Origin: Mycoplasmopsis columbinasalis
GTDB taxonomy: Bacteria > Bacillota_I > Bacilli_A > Mycoplasmatales > Metamycoplasmataceae
NCBI RefSeq assembly: GCF_900660705.1
Contig: NZ_LR215043.1
Coordinates: 372,001-436,000, forward strand
DNA: 64,000 nt
Direction: 5' to 3'
In this document: positions 22,892 through 33,716 of the stretch, piece after piece
Layout: each line of letters starts with the position of its first letter
Numbering within the stretch: position 1 is the stretch's first letter
Position numbers and translations under genes: made by a program
Notes under the pieces: generated by a model
Told to the model about the DNA's origin: nothing
Seen by the model: only the letters and a program-made list of their open reading frames with translations
The model's database searches: none

Positions 22892-23936
22892 AGTCAGCAA
22901 CCAAATCTTTAGTTAACGCATAAATAAATGTATCTAAATCAAACTCTTGTAAATCTTCCATGGTTTCACCTAAACCAATGTATTTCACATTCAAATCAAG
23001 TTCGTCTTTTATTGATAACACAATTCCGCCCTTGCTTGTACCATCCATTTTGGTTAAAATGATACCTGTTGGGTGAGTAACTTCATTGAATGCTTTAGCT
23101 TGTGAAACTCCATTTTGGCCTGTAGTAGCATCTAAAACTAGTAAACATTCGTGGGGTGCGGTTTCCTCGAATTTTTTGATTACTTGATACATTTTTTCAA
23201 GTTCTTTCATCAAATTAATTTTGTTTTGCAAACGACCAGCTGTATCAATAAGTAATAAATCGTACCCTTCGTTTTTTGCTTTTTCAAGTCCGCTATAAAC
23301 AACGCTAGAAGGGTCAGCGCCGTCTTTAATTGGTTTGATAATGTCTGCGTTAGCTCGGTTGGCTCAAATTTCCAACTGGTCAACTGCACCTGCACGGAAA
23401 GTATCGGCGGCAGCAATTAAAACTTTCTTTCCCATTTTTATGTATCTGTGCGCGATTTTTGCAATTGATGTGGTTTTGCCCGATCCATTTACACCAATGA
23501 AAATAAAGATATTGAGTCTGCCATCTTGATAATTAAGCGTTGTATCAACAACACTCTTGTTTGCATACACAACAAAAAGTTGGTCAGTAACAAGTTCGCC
23601 AATTTCTTTAACATCCGTGATGTTACGTTTTACTACTTCTGAGCGTATGTGTGTGACAATAGCATAAACTAATTTAGCGCTAATATCGCTCATAATCAAA
23701 ATTTCTTCAAGTTCGTCAAAAAAATCTTTGTTGATTTCCTTATGAACTTGTTGCAAATTAAAGATTTTTTGACCAAGCGAAGATGTTTTTGCAAGTCCAG
23801 CATTATATTTTTCCAGTTGTTTAGAATCTAGTAATTCTTGTAACTCTTTTTCTTTTAATTCTTTTTCTTTGGCTGCAAGAGCTTCCTTGCCTTCTTTTTT
23901 AAAGAATTTATTTTTTAAGTATTTAAAAATTCCCAT
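22881..23936 (-). CDS. ftsY: Signal recognition particle receptor FtsY
   Basis: SRP receptor GTPase for membrane protein targeting. 351 residues: a short Lys/Glu-rich N-terminus, helical N domain, then the G domain with [13 protein letters not shown] (~residue 146), [35 protein letters not shown] and YIGLGE. One TGA-Trp at 23364. Lacks the long acidic A domain, as in other mycoplasmas. Confidence 0.97.
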
Positions 23937-24064
23937 CGTATCACCTTGTTTATTAAATATAACACACTTTAAATCATCTGTTCTTTTCTTGTATGAAGTT
24001 ATTAAGTATAAAAGAGAATAGAAAGATGAATTTTAAACAGCAAAGAACATAATAAAATATTGAT

Positions 24065-25573
24065 ATGTTTAAAAAAACGCTCGGTTTTCTTGTTTATTCT
24101 TTAGAAGCTTTGCTCTTTTTGTTTGCTCTTATTGTTGTTTTGTATTTTACTTACATTTATGACCAAAACTTATTTGTTGCTTTTACATTTTTTTCTTATT
24201 TTGTCAACAGTTTGGTTGCGATTTGAATTTTTTTGCAAACACGAACTGAGGCAACAAAGTTATCATGAATTTTAATTTTGATGCTTTTCCCAATTATTGG
24301 TAACATTTTCTTCTTAACTTTCGGAGCCAAATATAGAAACAAAAAAGAAAAAACCTTAAACGCCAACCCAACTTTTCAATTGAAAAGTTATTCAAGTTTG
24401 TTTACAAAACAACACGTGTTTGATGCTCACATTCAAACTTTAGAAAGTCTAAATAAAACCATATCCTTAGACGGCAAATACAAAATTTTTCAACGCACAG
24501 GCGATTTCTTTAACGATTTGTTTCGTGCGCTAAAAAACGCAAAGTCTCATATTTTTATTATTTCTTACATTATTAAACACGGCGAAATTTTAAGAACGTT
24601 TATTGATATTCTGAAAGAAAAAGCTAAAGAAGGCGTAAAAATCTATTGATTAATTGATGATTTCGGGCGAACAACAGTTAGCAAAAGATTTTTTTTAAAT
24701 AATTTAAAGAAACACATTAATTTTGAAATTGTATACATTTCAAAGGTTTTATATCCTTTTGTATACTCACAGAATTTTTATCGAAATCACCAAAAGTTCT
24801 ATGTTATAGACTCAAAAATAGTTTATGCCGGTGGTTGTAATCTTAGCGATGAATATGTTGGTCTATCAAGAAAATATGGTGACTGAATTGATTTAAATTT
24901 CAAAATTGAAGGTCCACAAATTAATGCATACATTTTGCAGTTTCTTAAAATGTGAAATATTTTTGATAGAAAAAACATTATCAAAAGTGTTCCCAAAGTT
25001 TTTTTCAACACAGAATTCACTGACTTTGAACCAAACGCTAATTCGCTTTTGGTGGCGGACAGCCCCATTTACGAGGCAAGTTCAATTGAATACAATTTAC
25101 TTTCGCTTTTAACTAGTGCCAAAAAGTCTGTCAAAATTGTCACACCTTACTTTTCTCCACCTTCATCATTATTTAATATTTTAAAGTTATTGCTTGAAGG
25201 CGGAGTATCTGTCGAGGTATATTTCCCGGGTCTTCCTGACAAAAAACTGGTTTGAAAAACAAGTCTGAATCTTTTATCAAAATTAGAGGCAGTTGGCCTC
25301 AAGCTATACTTAACAAAAGATGTGTTTATTCACACAAAATGTGGTGTAATCGACGATAAGATTGGGTGAATGGGATCTGCTAACATAGATATGCGGTCAA
25401 TGTATTCACAATATGAAATTATGGACATAATTACTGGCGAAGCAGTTTCGCAAATTATTGAACAAATTGAAGTGTACAAAAGTAAATCGCAATTAAATAG
25501 TCTCGACCCAATTAGTATTAAAGCTAATCTGTTAACAGATTTCTTCTTCGAAGCGCTTCGACCATTGATTTAA
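24065..25573 (+). CDS. cls: Cardiolipin synthase
   Basis: Joins two phosphatidylglycerols into cardiolipin at the membrane. 502 residues with two N-terminal membrane segments and two phospholipase-D HKD motifs: HQKFYVIDSKIVYAGGCN and HTKCGVIDDKIGWMGSAN, each followed by the expected Ser/Asn residues. Multiple TGA-Trp. The ATG has a -10-like TAAAAT exactly 6 nt upstream and no Shine-Dalgarno, so probably leaderless. Confidence 0.95.
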
Positions 25574-25604
25574 TTTTGTAACTTGTAGTAAGTTAAACAA
25601 ATTT

Positions 25605-25636
25605 AAAAAGCAATTTGACTTAAAATTGCTTTTTTT
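25605..25636 (+). terminator. Terminator of cls
   Basis: AAAAGCAATTT-n-AAATTGCTTTTTTT hairpin with a long T tract 32 nt after the cls stop. Confidence 0.85.
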
Positions 25637-25721
25637 ATAAAAAACTCTTATGCATTCAGAGAAAGCAAAATAACTCAACTAATTTTTTCTTAGCAAATAA
25701 ATAAATATTAAAATTGTATGC

Positions 25722-26741
25722 ATGAAATTTAAAAGAAGAAAATTTTGATTAAGCGTTCCAATTGCTACAGCAACTATTTTACCTTTAGCAACAATTAGTT
25801 GTGATTTAAGTTTTACATCAAGCAATGAAAAGGATACTCAATTCACCAAAACACAAAGAATAACTGATGTTGTTGCTCTTGTTGAAAACTCTAAAAAACC
25901 ACTTGAGGAGAAAGTGAAAGAGTTATTTGCTGTGTATGAAAATACTTTTGAAGTCCTCAAAGACACTGACGTAACCGAATCGAAAAATCTTGCAAATGAT
26001 TTAAAAGAAATTGGCTTAATAGATTACGAACAAGCTCTTGTCAAATACGAAAAAGATATTGAACCAACAGTAAATAAAGTTTTGGACACAGTTAATTCTG
26101 TTGTGAATGATAAAACAACTCCTGAAACTCAAGAAATTAAAGAAATAGTTGAGAAATTTAAAAATCTTAACACTAGTGATACTACTCAAATTTCTGAATT
26201 AGTAAATGAATTGGTTGATAATGAGCAAATTAAAGAAACTATTGATATGTTTAAAGAGTCATTTGGTTTGCTCGCTGAAATCCCACAAAATAATACTAAC
26301 AACTTTGCGATCATCGATCCTGACACAGACGGAAAATTAAAAACTGAACAAGCACAAGCTCTTATCAATGCTTTTAACTCCTCACAAAACAACGACGGTA
26401 AGTTTAAATTTGTCTTCGATTTTGAAACCCAAAAAATGTCAGTAGAAGATGTAGTTAAAAAAACTAAGACTGAAATCTTTTACGTTAATACATCTAAGCT
26501 TTCAAATCCTAATAACACTCAGTCAGATGCATATTATGTTGCTGATCTAATCACCCCAATTACTAAAGAAAACACACTTAACACACAAATAACTAAAATT
26601 TATTTAAATCAAACAACAGGTACTTTCTCGTTTGGTTTTAAAGTTTATAAAAAAGTAAATAATACAAACGTGGAAGTTGATAATAGAAAACATATGTTTT
26701 CAAGCGCTATTGTTCCATTACGCCTTTTAATAAAAAAATAA
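25722..26741 (+). CDS. Lipoprotein of unknown function
   Basis: 339 residues. Signal MKFKRRKFWLS, hydrophobic stretch and lipobox ATISC make it a surface lipoprotein. The middle (~residues 50-200) is acidic, helical and rich in Glu/Lys/Asn with LAND/ELVNEL repeats. The last ~75 residues (from NTQSDAYYVADL) form a separate module with YLNQTTGTFSFGFKVYKK, which is found again fused to a different N-terminus at 28660. No family recognised. Starts upstream of the nuclease cluster on the same strand. Confidence 0.85.
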
Positions 26742-27053
26742 AAAAGATTTAATTTTAAATTTTTAATGTGAAATAGACTCAATTCGTTCCAAGTTGAACG
26801 GTTACTAATTTAATTAGTTGTCTTGAGTGTATACTCCTTTCCCTTTAATAATTAATAAATTTTATGCGTGAAATTTATTTACAAGTGTCAAAGTGTATAA
26901 GACGAAACTGGCGCTCACTGCGCCTTTTTTTATTGTAATTATGCAAAATACATAGTAATTCGATTTATTTTACTGCGTTCATTTTTTTGAACAAATCGCC
27001 AAAGTTATAATTTAAGAAAAGATTTTCAATCTTTTTTTATGTAGGAGTGTGAT
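26742..27053 (+). promoter_or_regulatory. Spacer and leader of nuclease copy 1
   Basis: No gene. Contains a CGTTC-CAAGTT-GAACG hairpin, a palindromic ACTAATTTAATTAGT, a -10-like TATACT (26830-26835), a terminator at 26910-26931, then TATAAT (27006-27011) followed at once by an 8-bp hairpin AAAAGATT-TTC-AATCTTTT with a T tract (27017-27038) and the Shine-Dalgarno GTAGGAG. The whole block recurs at 28891-29193. Confidence 0.6.
26910..26931 (+). terminator. Terminator in spacer copy 1
   Basis: GGCGC-TCACT-GCGCC followed by seven T. It is 170 nt beyond the lipoprotein stop, so it may end that mRNA or a short RNA starting near 26840. Confidence 0.8.
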
Positions 27054-28394
27054 ATGAAATTTAAATCTAAAAAATTTATTTTAAGCAGTACATTAATAGG
27101 GGGGAGCCTTTTGCCGTTGCTGGCTGTTAGTTGCCAAACCGTAACCGAAAAATCCGAAACAAAAGAAAAAAATGAAGAAACATTAAGTGAAAATGTTGTT
27201 GAATCTACCCCAAACAACGAAAATGACAATAAAGTTGAAGAAAATGTCGCTGAATCTGGAGAAAGTGATGAAAGTCACGAAAAAACAGCAGAAAAAGCCG
27301 CTGAAGCTGGAAAAAGTGATGAAAGTCGCGAAAAATCACAACAAGACGCTGACAAATCTGAGCAAAAATTAAAAATTGCAACATGAAATATACAAACTTT
27401 TGGCGGTGAAAGAACAGTTAGACAAAGTCCTCGTTATTACGCTGTTTTAGAAACTTTAAAGCACATTGATGCGGATATCTATGCTCTGCAAGAAATTGTT
27501 AAAAATGGTGGTGACAAAAAAGCCACAAATTTAGCTGAGGATTTAAACAAATTTGAGGAAACCAAAACTGACAATAGAAATACTTGAGAAATACAAACAT
27601 TATTATCTGAAAATCCAAATAAAAAAGGTCAAGCTGAATACTTTGCTTTTCTTTATAAAAGTAATAAGGTAAGCGCAACTAATTTAAGACTATTCCTTGA
27701 CACAGAGAACAGCATCGATTTTTCTCGTCCGCCGCTTTTAGCAGATTTTCAGTTACTTAATTCAAAAGATAAATTCACCTTGGGAACTTTTCACCTTGAT
27801 GCTCCTGGAGCGAAAAAAGGTAAAGAAGAAGCTAGTGCGGAATTTAGCGGACAAGGCGAACAAGAAGTTAAAGAAGCTATTGGTTTGACAAAAATTTTTG
27901 AAACCTTTAAAGCAGAAAATGCAACTGGCGATTTAATTATTATGGGTGATTCAAACATCAAAGATGACCACTCTGAAAAAATTTTTCAAAGTGACGCTTA
28001 CGTCAACTTAAATGTAAAAACAGGTTATCGTGATTTTGCTAATAATCTCAAAAACTACCGCACAACTTTTAGCGGGCAAGGATGAAAAGAAAACCAAGGT
28101 AACAATAATTACAAAAACAGTTATGACAAATTTTTAATTTTAGATCAAGGGCCAACAAATGTTGAATTGGCTCAACCAGAAGAATATAGAGTTAATATTG
28201 CTGATGCTTTCTTGCCATCTGACAAAGGTGGTTATCTAGATAAAACGCTCGCAAGCGAATACTATATACAAGTTAGAGGTACTGAAAAATATAAAGATGC
28301 TAACTCTGTTCCAATTTCAACTTTATTAAGTAATTTCACAGACCACGCTCCTGCCGTAATTTTTTACACCTATACTATTTCTGATAATAAATAA
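27054..28394 (+). CDS. mnuA: Membrane nuclease lipoprotein, MnuA type (copy 1)
   Basis: A 446-residue surface nuclease of the endonuclease/exonuclease/phosphatase (DNase I-like) fold, used by mycoplasmas to obtain nucleotides and degrade extracellular DNA. Signal peptide with lipobox LAVSC; then a ~75-residue Glu/Lys/Ser/Asn linker with EKxAE-type repeats; then the catalytic domain from IATWNIQTFG, with YALQEI, GTFHLD, IIMGDSN and TDHAP providing the expected Asn, Glu, Asp/Asn and His. Shine-Dalgarno GTAGGAG. A G6 run at 27099-27104 lies in the signal-peptide coding region. Trp residues at TGA. Confidence 0.93.
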
Positions 28395-28400
28395 TAATTA

Positions 28401-28429
28401 AAAGCAAAGGAAATCCCCTTTGCTTTTTT
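28401..28429 (+). terminator. Terminator of nuclease copy 1
   Basis: AAAGCAAAGG / CCTTTGCTTT stem with a 6-nt loop and T tract, 6 nt after the stop. Confidence 0.85.
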
Positions 28430-28503
28430 CTTTGTTTTATTTTGGAGCCTAAAATATAGAATTATTAGTAAAATCACTAAAATCTGTCTTATAAAATATA
28501 ACT

Positions 28504-28890
28504 TTGAAATTAAAAACTAAATTAGTGTTAAGTTTCACGGAAATAACTTCTTTTCTGCCTTTGTTTTTAGCAACAAGTTACACAGAAAAAATTAATGATA
28601 CTGCACAAGATATTTTGAAGAAAATCACAAACATACCTGACAACACAGCAAATAACACTCAATCAGGTGCATATTATGTTGCTGATCTAATTACTCCAGT
28701 TACTAAAGAAAACACACTTAACGCCCAAATAACTAAAATTTATTTAAACCAAACAACAGGTACTTTCTCGTTTGGTTTTAAAGTTTATAAAAAAGTCAAT
28801 AATACAAACGTGGAAGTTGATAATAGAAAACATATGCTTCAAGCGCTATTGTTCATTGCGTCTTTTAATAAAAAAATAAAAAAGATTTAA
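28504..28890 (+). pseudogene. Chimeric lipoprotein fragment at duplication junction
   Basis: 128 codons. The first ~50 match the N-terminus of the nuclease at 30591 (LKTKLVLS, then NIPDNTANNT), the rest matches the C-terminal module of the lipoprotein at 25722 (YYVADLITP to VEVDNRKHM). The ATG of the 30591 homologue is TTG here, the lipobox Cys (ATSC) is Tyr (ATSY), and a one-base loss after KHM changes the last residues. It is a by-product of the tandem duplication and now probably inert. Confidence 0.85.
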
Positions 28891-29193
28891 TTTTAAATTT
28901 TTAATGTAAAATATATTCAATGCGTTCCAAGTTGAACGGTTACTAATTTAATTAGTTGTCTTGAGTGTATACTCCTTTCCCTTAAATAATTAATAAATTT
29001 TATGCGTGAAATTTATTTACAAGTGTCAAAGTGTATAAGACGAAACTGGCGCTCACTGCGCCTTTTTTTATTGTAATTATCCAAAATACATAGTAATTCA
29101 ATCTATTTTACTGCGCTCACTTTTTTGAACAAATCATAAAATTTATAATTTTAAAAAAAGATTTTTCAATCTTTTTTTATGTAGGAGTGTGAT
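28891..29193 (+). promoter_or_regulatory. Spacer and leader of nuclease copy 2
   Basis: Second copy of the 26742-27053 block with the same hairpins, terminator (29048), -10 TATAAT near 29150 and the 5' hairpin AAAAAGATT/AATCTTTTT. No gene. Confidence 0.6.
29048..29069 (+). terminator. Terminator in spacer copy 2
   Basis: Identical GGCGC-TCACT-GCGCC-T7 hairpin to that at 26910. Confidence 0.8.
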
Positions 29194-30483
29194 ATGAAAT
29201 TTAAATCTAAAAAATTTATTTTAAGCAGTACATTAATAGGGGGGCCTCTTACCGTTACTGGCTGTTAGTTGCCAAACAATAACTGAAAAATCCGAAACAA
29301 AAGAAAAAAATGAAGAAACATTAAACGAAAATGTTGCTGAATCTACCCCAAACAACGAAAATGACAAAAAAGCTGAAGAAAATGTCGCTGAATCTGCAAA
29401 AAGTGATAAAAGTGACGAAACTTCACAACAAAATGCTGGCAAATCTGAACAAAAATTAAAATTGTGACTTGAAATATACAAACTTTTGGTGGTGCAACAA
29501 CAGATAGACAAAGTCCTCGTTATTACGCTGTTTTAGAAACTTTAAAGCGCATTGATGCGGATATCTATGCTTTGCAAGAAATTGTTAAAAATGGTGGTGA
29601 CAAAAAAGCTAAAAATTTAGCTGAGGATTTAAACAAATTTGAAGAAACCAAAACTGACAATAGAAATACTTGAGAAATACAAACATTATTGTCTGAAAAC
29701 CCAAACAAAAAAGGTCAAGCTGAATACTTTGCTTTCCTTTATAAAAGTAATAAGGTAAGCGCATCTAATTTAAGACTATTCCTCGACGCAGAGAACAGCA
29801 TCGATTTTGCTAGTCCACCGCTTTTAGCAGATTTTCAATTACTTAACTCAAAAGATAAATTCACCTTAGGAACTTTTCACCTTGATGCTCCAGGAGCAAA
29901 AAAAGGTAAAGAAGAAGCTAGTGTGGAATTTAGCGGACAAGGCGCACAAGAAGTTAAAGAAGCTATTGGCTTGGCAAAAATTTTTGAAACCTTTAAAGCA
30001 GAAAATACAACAGGCGATTTAATTATTATGGGTGATTCAAACATCAAAGATAACCACTCTGAAAAAATTTTTCAAAGTGATACTTACGTCAACTTAAATG
30101 TAAAAACGGGTTACCGTGATTTTGCTAATAATCTCAAAAACTACCGCACAACTTTTAATGGGGAAGGATGAAAAGAAAGCAAAGGTAACGATAATTACAA
30201 AAACAGTTATGACAAATTTTTAATTTTAGATCAAGGACCAACAAATGTTGAATTGGCTCAGCCGGAAGAATATAGAGTTAATGTTGCTGATGCTTTCTTG
30301 CCGCCTGACAAAGGTGGCTATCTAGACAAAATGCTTGCAAGCGAATACTATATAAAAGTTAAGAAAGATGAATCAAAATATAAAGATGCTAATTCTGTTC
30401 CGATTTCAGCTTTATTAAGTAATTTCACAGACCACGCTCCTGCCGTAATTTTTTACACCTATACTGTTTCTGATAATAAATAA
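29194..30483 (+). pseudogene. Membrane nuclease MnuA type (copy 2), frameshifted N-terminus
   Basis: Duplicate of the gene at 27054. Two bases (AG) are missing after the G6 run (29239-29244), so translation from the ATG ends at TAG 29266-29268, before the lipobox Cys. One further A is missing just before the catalytic domain (near 29460), which returns the frame, leaving the whole nuclease domain (VTWNIQTFGG, YALQEI, GTFHLD, IIMGDSN, TDHAP) open and intact from about 29461 to 30483. The linker between the two lesions reads correctly only in the shifted frame. Probably not exported; recent decay or sequencing error. Confidence 0.85.
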
Positions 30484-30489
30484 TAATTA

Positions 30490-30517
30490 AAAGCAAAGGG
30501 AAACCTCTTTGCTTTTT
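30490..30517 (+). terminator. Terminator of nuclease copy 2
   Basis: AAAGCAAAG ... CTTTGCTTT with GG/CC inside and T tract; counterpart of 28401. Confidence 0.8.
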
Positions 30518-30590
30518 CTTTGTTTTATTTTGTGCCTAAAATATAGAATTATTAGTAAAATCACTAAAATCTTTTTTATAAAATATAACT

Positions 30591-31826
30591 ATGAAATTAA
30601 AAACTAAATTAGTGTTAAGTTGTGCGGGAATAGCTTCTTTTCTGCCTCTGCTTTCAGCAACAAGCTGCACAGAAAAAATTAGTGATGCTGCACAAGATAT
30701 TTTGAAGAAAATCACTAACATACCTGACAACACAGCAAATAACACACAAAAGCAAAACGAACAAAAATCAATTTTTTCTGGTGACAAAATTCAAATTATG
30801 TCTTGAAATATTGAAAATTTTGGTGGCACCAATGATAATGCTTTGTCTAACAAAGTTTATGGTTTAGCTGGCACGATTTTTCATGTTAGCCCTGATATTG
30901 TTGCGATTCAGGAAATAAATAGTAATTCAGGAGATAAATTACAACGTATAACTGATTTATTAAACAATTTTGAAAAAGAACGAAGTGATAATAAAACTAA
31001 AAACAGTTGAACCTTCGTAACAAGTGAAACTATCAAGAATCCAAATTTCCCTAATTCAATAGAAGATTTTGGTTTTATTTATAAAGAAAATGTTGTTAGT
31101 GTAGTTCAAAAAGACGGTCAAGAAGTTAAAAAACTTTTAACTAACTATGATTTTACACGTTATCCATTTTTAGTAGATTTTCAAGTTAATGGCAAAGATG
31201 ATGTCCTTAGCTTAGTCACTTTTCACTTAGATTCACCCGGTAATTCAGCAAGTAAAAACGAACAAGCTTCAAAGCAGTACAACGGACAAGGGGAACAGGA
31301 AGTCAAAGAAGCTTTAATGTTTCCCAAAATTATTTTGGACTTAAAAAACGCTGGTGTGACAAACGATATTATTTTATTGGGTGATACAAACATCATGGCT
31401 GAGAATCAAGCTTTATTTGAAACTCAAGAATTCATTCAAAATAATATTAAAACTGCATATCGAGAATTTGCACAAAACGTTAATGAACATTATAAAAGCT
31501 CTTTAAGACAAACTGCAACTTACAAAAAGAGCGGTAAAAGCGCTGGTTATAGTCAACCTTACGATAAATTCGTGTATTTAGACCAAGGCGCAGAAAATAT
31601 TGCGCCAGTCGCTCCTGAACAATATCGTGTCGACTTGCTCAAAGCTTATGATACACAAGGTGGTTGATTAGACCTTAAAACCGGACAACAAAAATGATGA
31701 AACATTTATAGCAAAAACACAAGTTATGTTAACAAAAACAGTGTTCCTTGATATGAATTAGTAACTAATATTTCTGACCACGCACCTGTGTTGTTGGATT
31801 ATTATTTAACCAAGACTACAAGCTAA
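30591..31826 (+). CDS. Membrane nuclease lipoprotein, second type
   Basis: 411 residues. Signal with lipobox SATSC, short Asn/Lys linker, then an EEP/DNase I-like domain: IMSWNIENFGG, IVAIQEI, VTFHLDSPGN, IILLGDTNIM and ISDHAPV. It is a divergent paralogue of the mnuA copies, sharing the same catalytic order but different linker and C-terminus (WWNIYSKN). Several TGA-Trp. A -10-like TAAAAT is 6 nt before the ATG and there is no Shine-Dalgarno. Its N-terminus was copied to 28504. Confidence 0.92.
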
Positions 31827-31868
31827 ACGTACGACAAATCAAGCTATATTATTGTATTATTGGTAAAA

Positions 31869-31898
31869 AAAAGCTTCCTCACCGCGAGGAAGCTTTTT
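31869..31898. terminator. Bidirectional terminator
   Basis: AAGCTTCCTC-ACCGC-GAGGAAGCTT with A and T tracts on either side, between the nuclease (+) and rpmB (-), serving both. Confidence 0.88.
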
Positions 31899-31913
31899 AT
31901 GAATCAATTGATA

Positions 31914-32114
31914 TTAGAAAGAAGAAAGAACGCCTTTACTTTTAATAGTTTTTGCGGTTTTTGCACTAACTCTAAGAGATACTTTTTTGCCATTAACATT
32001 CACTGTAACTTTTTGTAAGTTTAAGTTGAATTTACGCTTGGTTGCGTTCATTGCGTGTGAGCGTTTGTTGCCAACCATTGGCCCTCTTAAAGTTAACTGG
32101 TCTACTCTTGACAT
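31914..32114 (-). CDS. rpmB: 50S ribosomal protein L28
   Basis: 66 residues with the L28 pattern: [21 protein letters not shown] (N-terminal part), [11 protein letters not shown] and [15 protein letters not shown]. Shine-Dalgarno AAAGGAGAGC. Monocistronic. Confidence 0.96.
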   Translation of the reverse strand: MSRVDQLTLRGPMVGNKRSHAMNATKRKFNLNLQKVTVNVNGKKVSLRVSAKTAKTIKSKGVLSSF

Positions 32115-32214
32115 TGGCTCTCCTTTCTTGAAAATTTAATGCTAGCATAAAATGCAATAAAAGTAAAAGAATTATAACTTAAAACTTAAATTCATACTTA
32201 AAATAGACAAGAAT

Positions 32215-32241
32215 AAAAAAGATGCACTAGGCATCTTTTTT
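32215..32241. terminator. Terminator of nox
   Basis: AAAAAAGATGC-ACTAG-GCATCTTTTTT; on the minus strand it ends nox. Confidence 0.85.
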
Positions 32242-32252
32242 CGAAGGATTAA

Positions 32253-33617
32253 TTATTTCTTGTAGTCCAAGCCTAATGCCTTAAGAATTGGCACCAAGAA
32301 GAAGTTGAATGGTTTGTTAAAGTGTGGTAAGAAGAATACGTCTGTAAGAGCAACTTCAGGTAAGGTTAAACCTCTTTGAATTGCTAAACCAAACATATAC
32401 ATAACTTCTGTGTGGCCTGTTTTACCTCATGAACCAACTTGTGCACCTAACACTTTTAATGTGTCTTTGTCGTAAACAAGTTTGAAACCAACTTTTTCAT
32501 GTGGGCTTACAAATTCACACTTGTCATTGTCTTCGAAGTATTGTACACCAACATTGAAACCATGTTTCTTAGCAACACCTTCTGTGAAACCAGTTGATGC
32601 GTATCTGCAACCAAATACATTGATTGAGTTGGTACCTGCTACACCTGGGAAAGCAACTTTAAGGCCTGCAAGGTTAAGAGCTGCCACAATACCAGTTTTA
32701 ACTGCGTTTGTTGCAAGCGCAACGTGTGCAAAGTCATTAGTTACACAGTGTTTAAGAGCAGCTGAGTCACCAAGTGCGTAAATGTTTTCGTCACTAACTG
32801 ATTGTTGGAATTCATTAACTTTGATTGCACCATTTGGTAATTTTTCAACGTCACTAAGTACAGCTGTATTTGGTTTGAAACCAACTGAAAGCACAACTAA
32901 ATCAGCTGGGTATGAACCTTTATCTGTAACCACTTCTGAAACGTGTACGCCATCGTTTGATTTGAATTCAACACATTTTTCGCCAAGAGCAAGTTTAACG
33001 CCATCAGCTTTCATGTTGTGTTCCATTTTTTCTGTGAATTCTTTGTCAAGGTAGTTAGCAACAACTCTGTCACTTAAGTCAACTAAAGTAACTTTTTTAC
33101 CTTTTACGTGGAATGCTTCTACTAATTCAATACCGATGTAGCCAGCACCTACAACAACAACATTTTTAATTTTAGGATCGTTTGCTTTTTCAACTAAGTA
33201 TTGTGCATGTTGGTAAAGTTTTGAAAGAACAATATTTTTGTATTCAACACCCTTGATTGGAGGAACGATTGGTCAAGTACCACCAGCAAAAACAAGTTTG
33301 TCATAGTTGTCTTTGAATTCACGACCTGTTCTAAGGTCTTTCACAGTTAATTCTTTTTTCTTCCGATCAATTTTAACAACGTCGTGTTCGATTTTTAAGT
33401 CTACGCCATAGTCATTTCTTAAAATTTCTGGAGATGAGTAGAATAAACCACCTGGTTCGCTAAATACACCAGCTACTCAGATTGCAATACCGCAACCTAA
33501 AAATGATGTGTTTGTGTTTCTGTCATATGCTACAACTTGAGCATCTGGGTTCACGGTTTTAAGTGTTCTTAAGAACGAAGTTCCAGCGTGATTTGCCCCA
33601 ACAACTACTATTTTCAT
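32253..33617 (-). CDS. nox: NADH oxidase, FAD-dependent (CoADR/Npx family)
   Basis: Reoxidises NADH with O2, balancing glycolysis. 454 residues: FAD loop VVVGANHAGTSFL at the N-terminus, redox-active Cys42 in SFLGCGIA, NAD loop VVVGAGYIGIELVEAF (~residue 155), ALGDSAAL FAD motif, and the dimerisation domain with CRYASTGFTE. Strong AAAGGAGAA. Whether the product is water or peroxide cannot be told from sequence. Confidence 0.92.
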
Positions 33618-33716
33618 AAAAAGATTCTCCTTTGAATAAATTGTTTATTACAATTTTAGTACATTTAAGAATGAAGCTATTTAATAGCCTTTTTTTGAAA
33701 TTGAAAGGTGTGAAAA

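Larger units (their letters stand above)
26511..30745 (+). repeat. 2.1-kb tandem duplication (nuclease locus)
   Basis: Copy 1 is about 26511-28650 and copy 2 about 28651-30737. Each holds, in order, the C-terminal module of the 25722 lipoprotein, a ~300-bp spacer with a terminator, an mnuA-type nuclease gene, a second terminator, and the N-terminus of the 30591 nuclease. The unit boundaries coincide with AATAACAC at 26511, 28651 and 30738. The copies are highly similar over long stretches but differ by substitutions and small indels. Confidence 0.85.

Noticed and set aside
29233-29511. Minus-strand open frame rich in Ser/Phe over nuclease copy 2
   Set aside because: Mirror image of the Lys/Glu-rich linker of the nuclease; no start signal.
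32427-33026. Treating TGA codons as breaks (for example in nox, alaS, dnaB, opp genes)
   Set aside because: All conserved proteins read through TGA at Trp positions, so these are genetic-code-4 genes and not pseudogenes.
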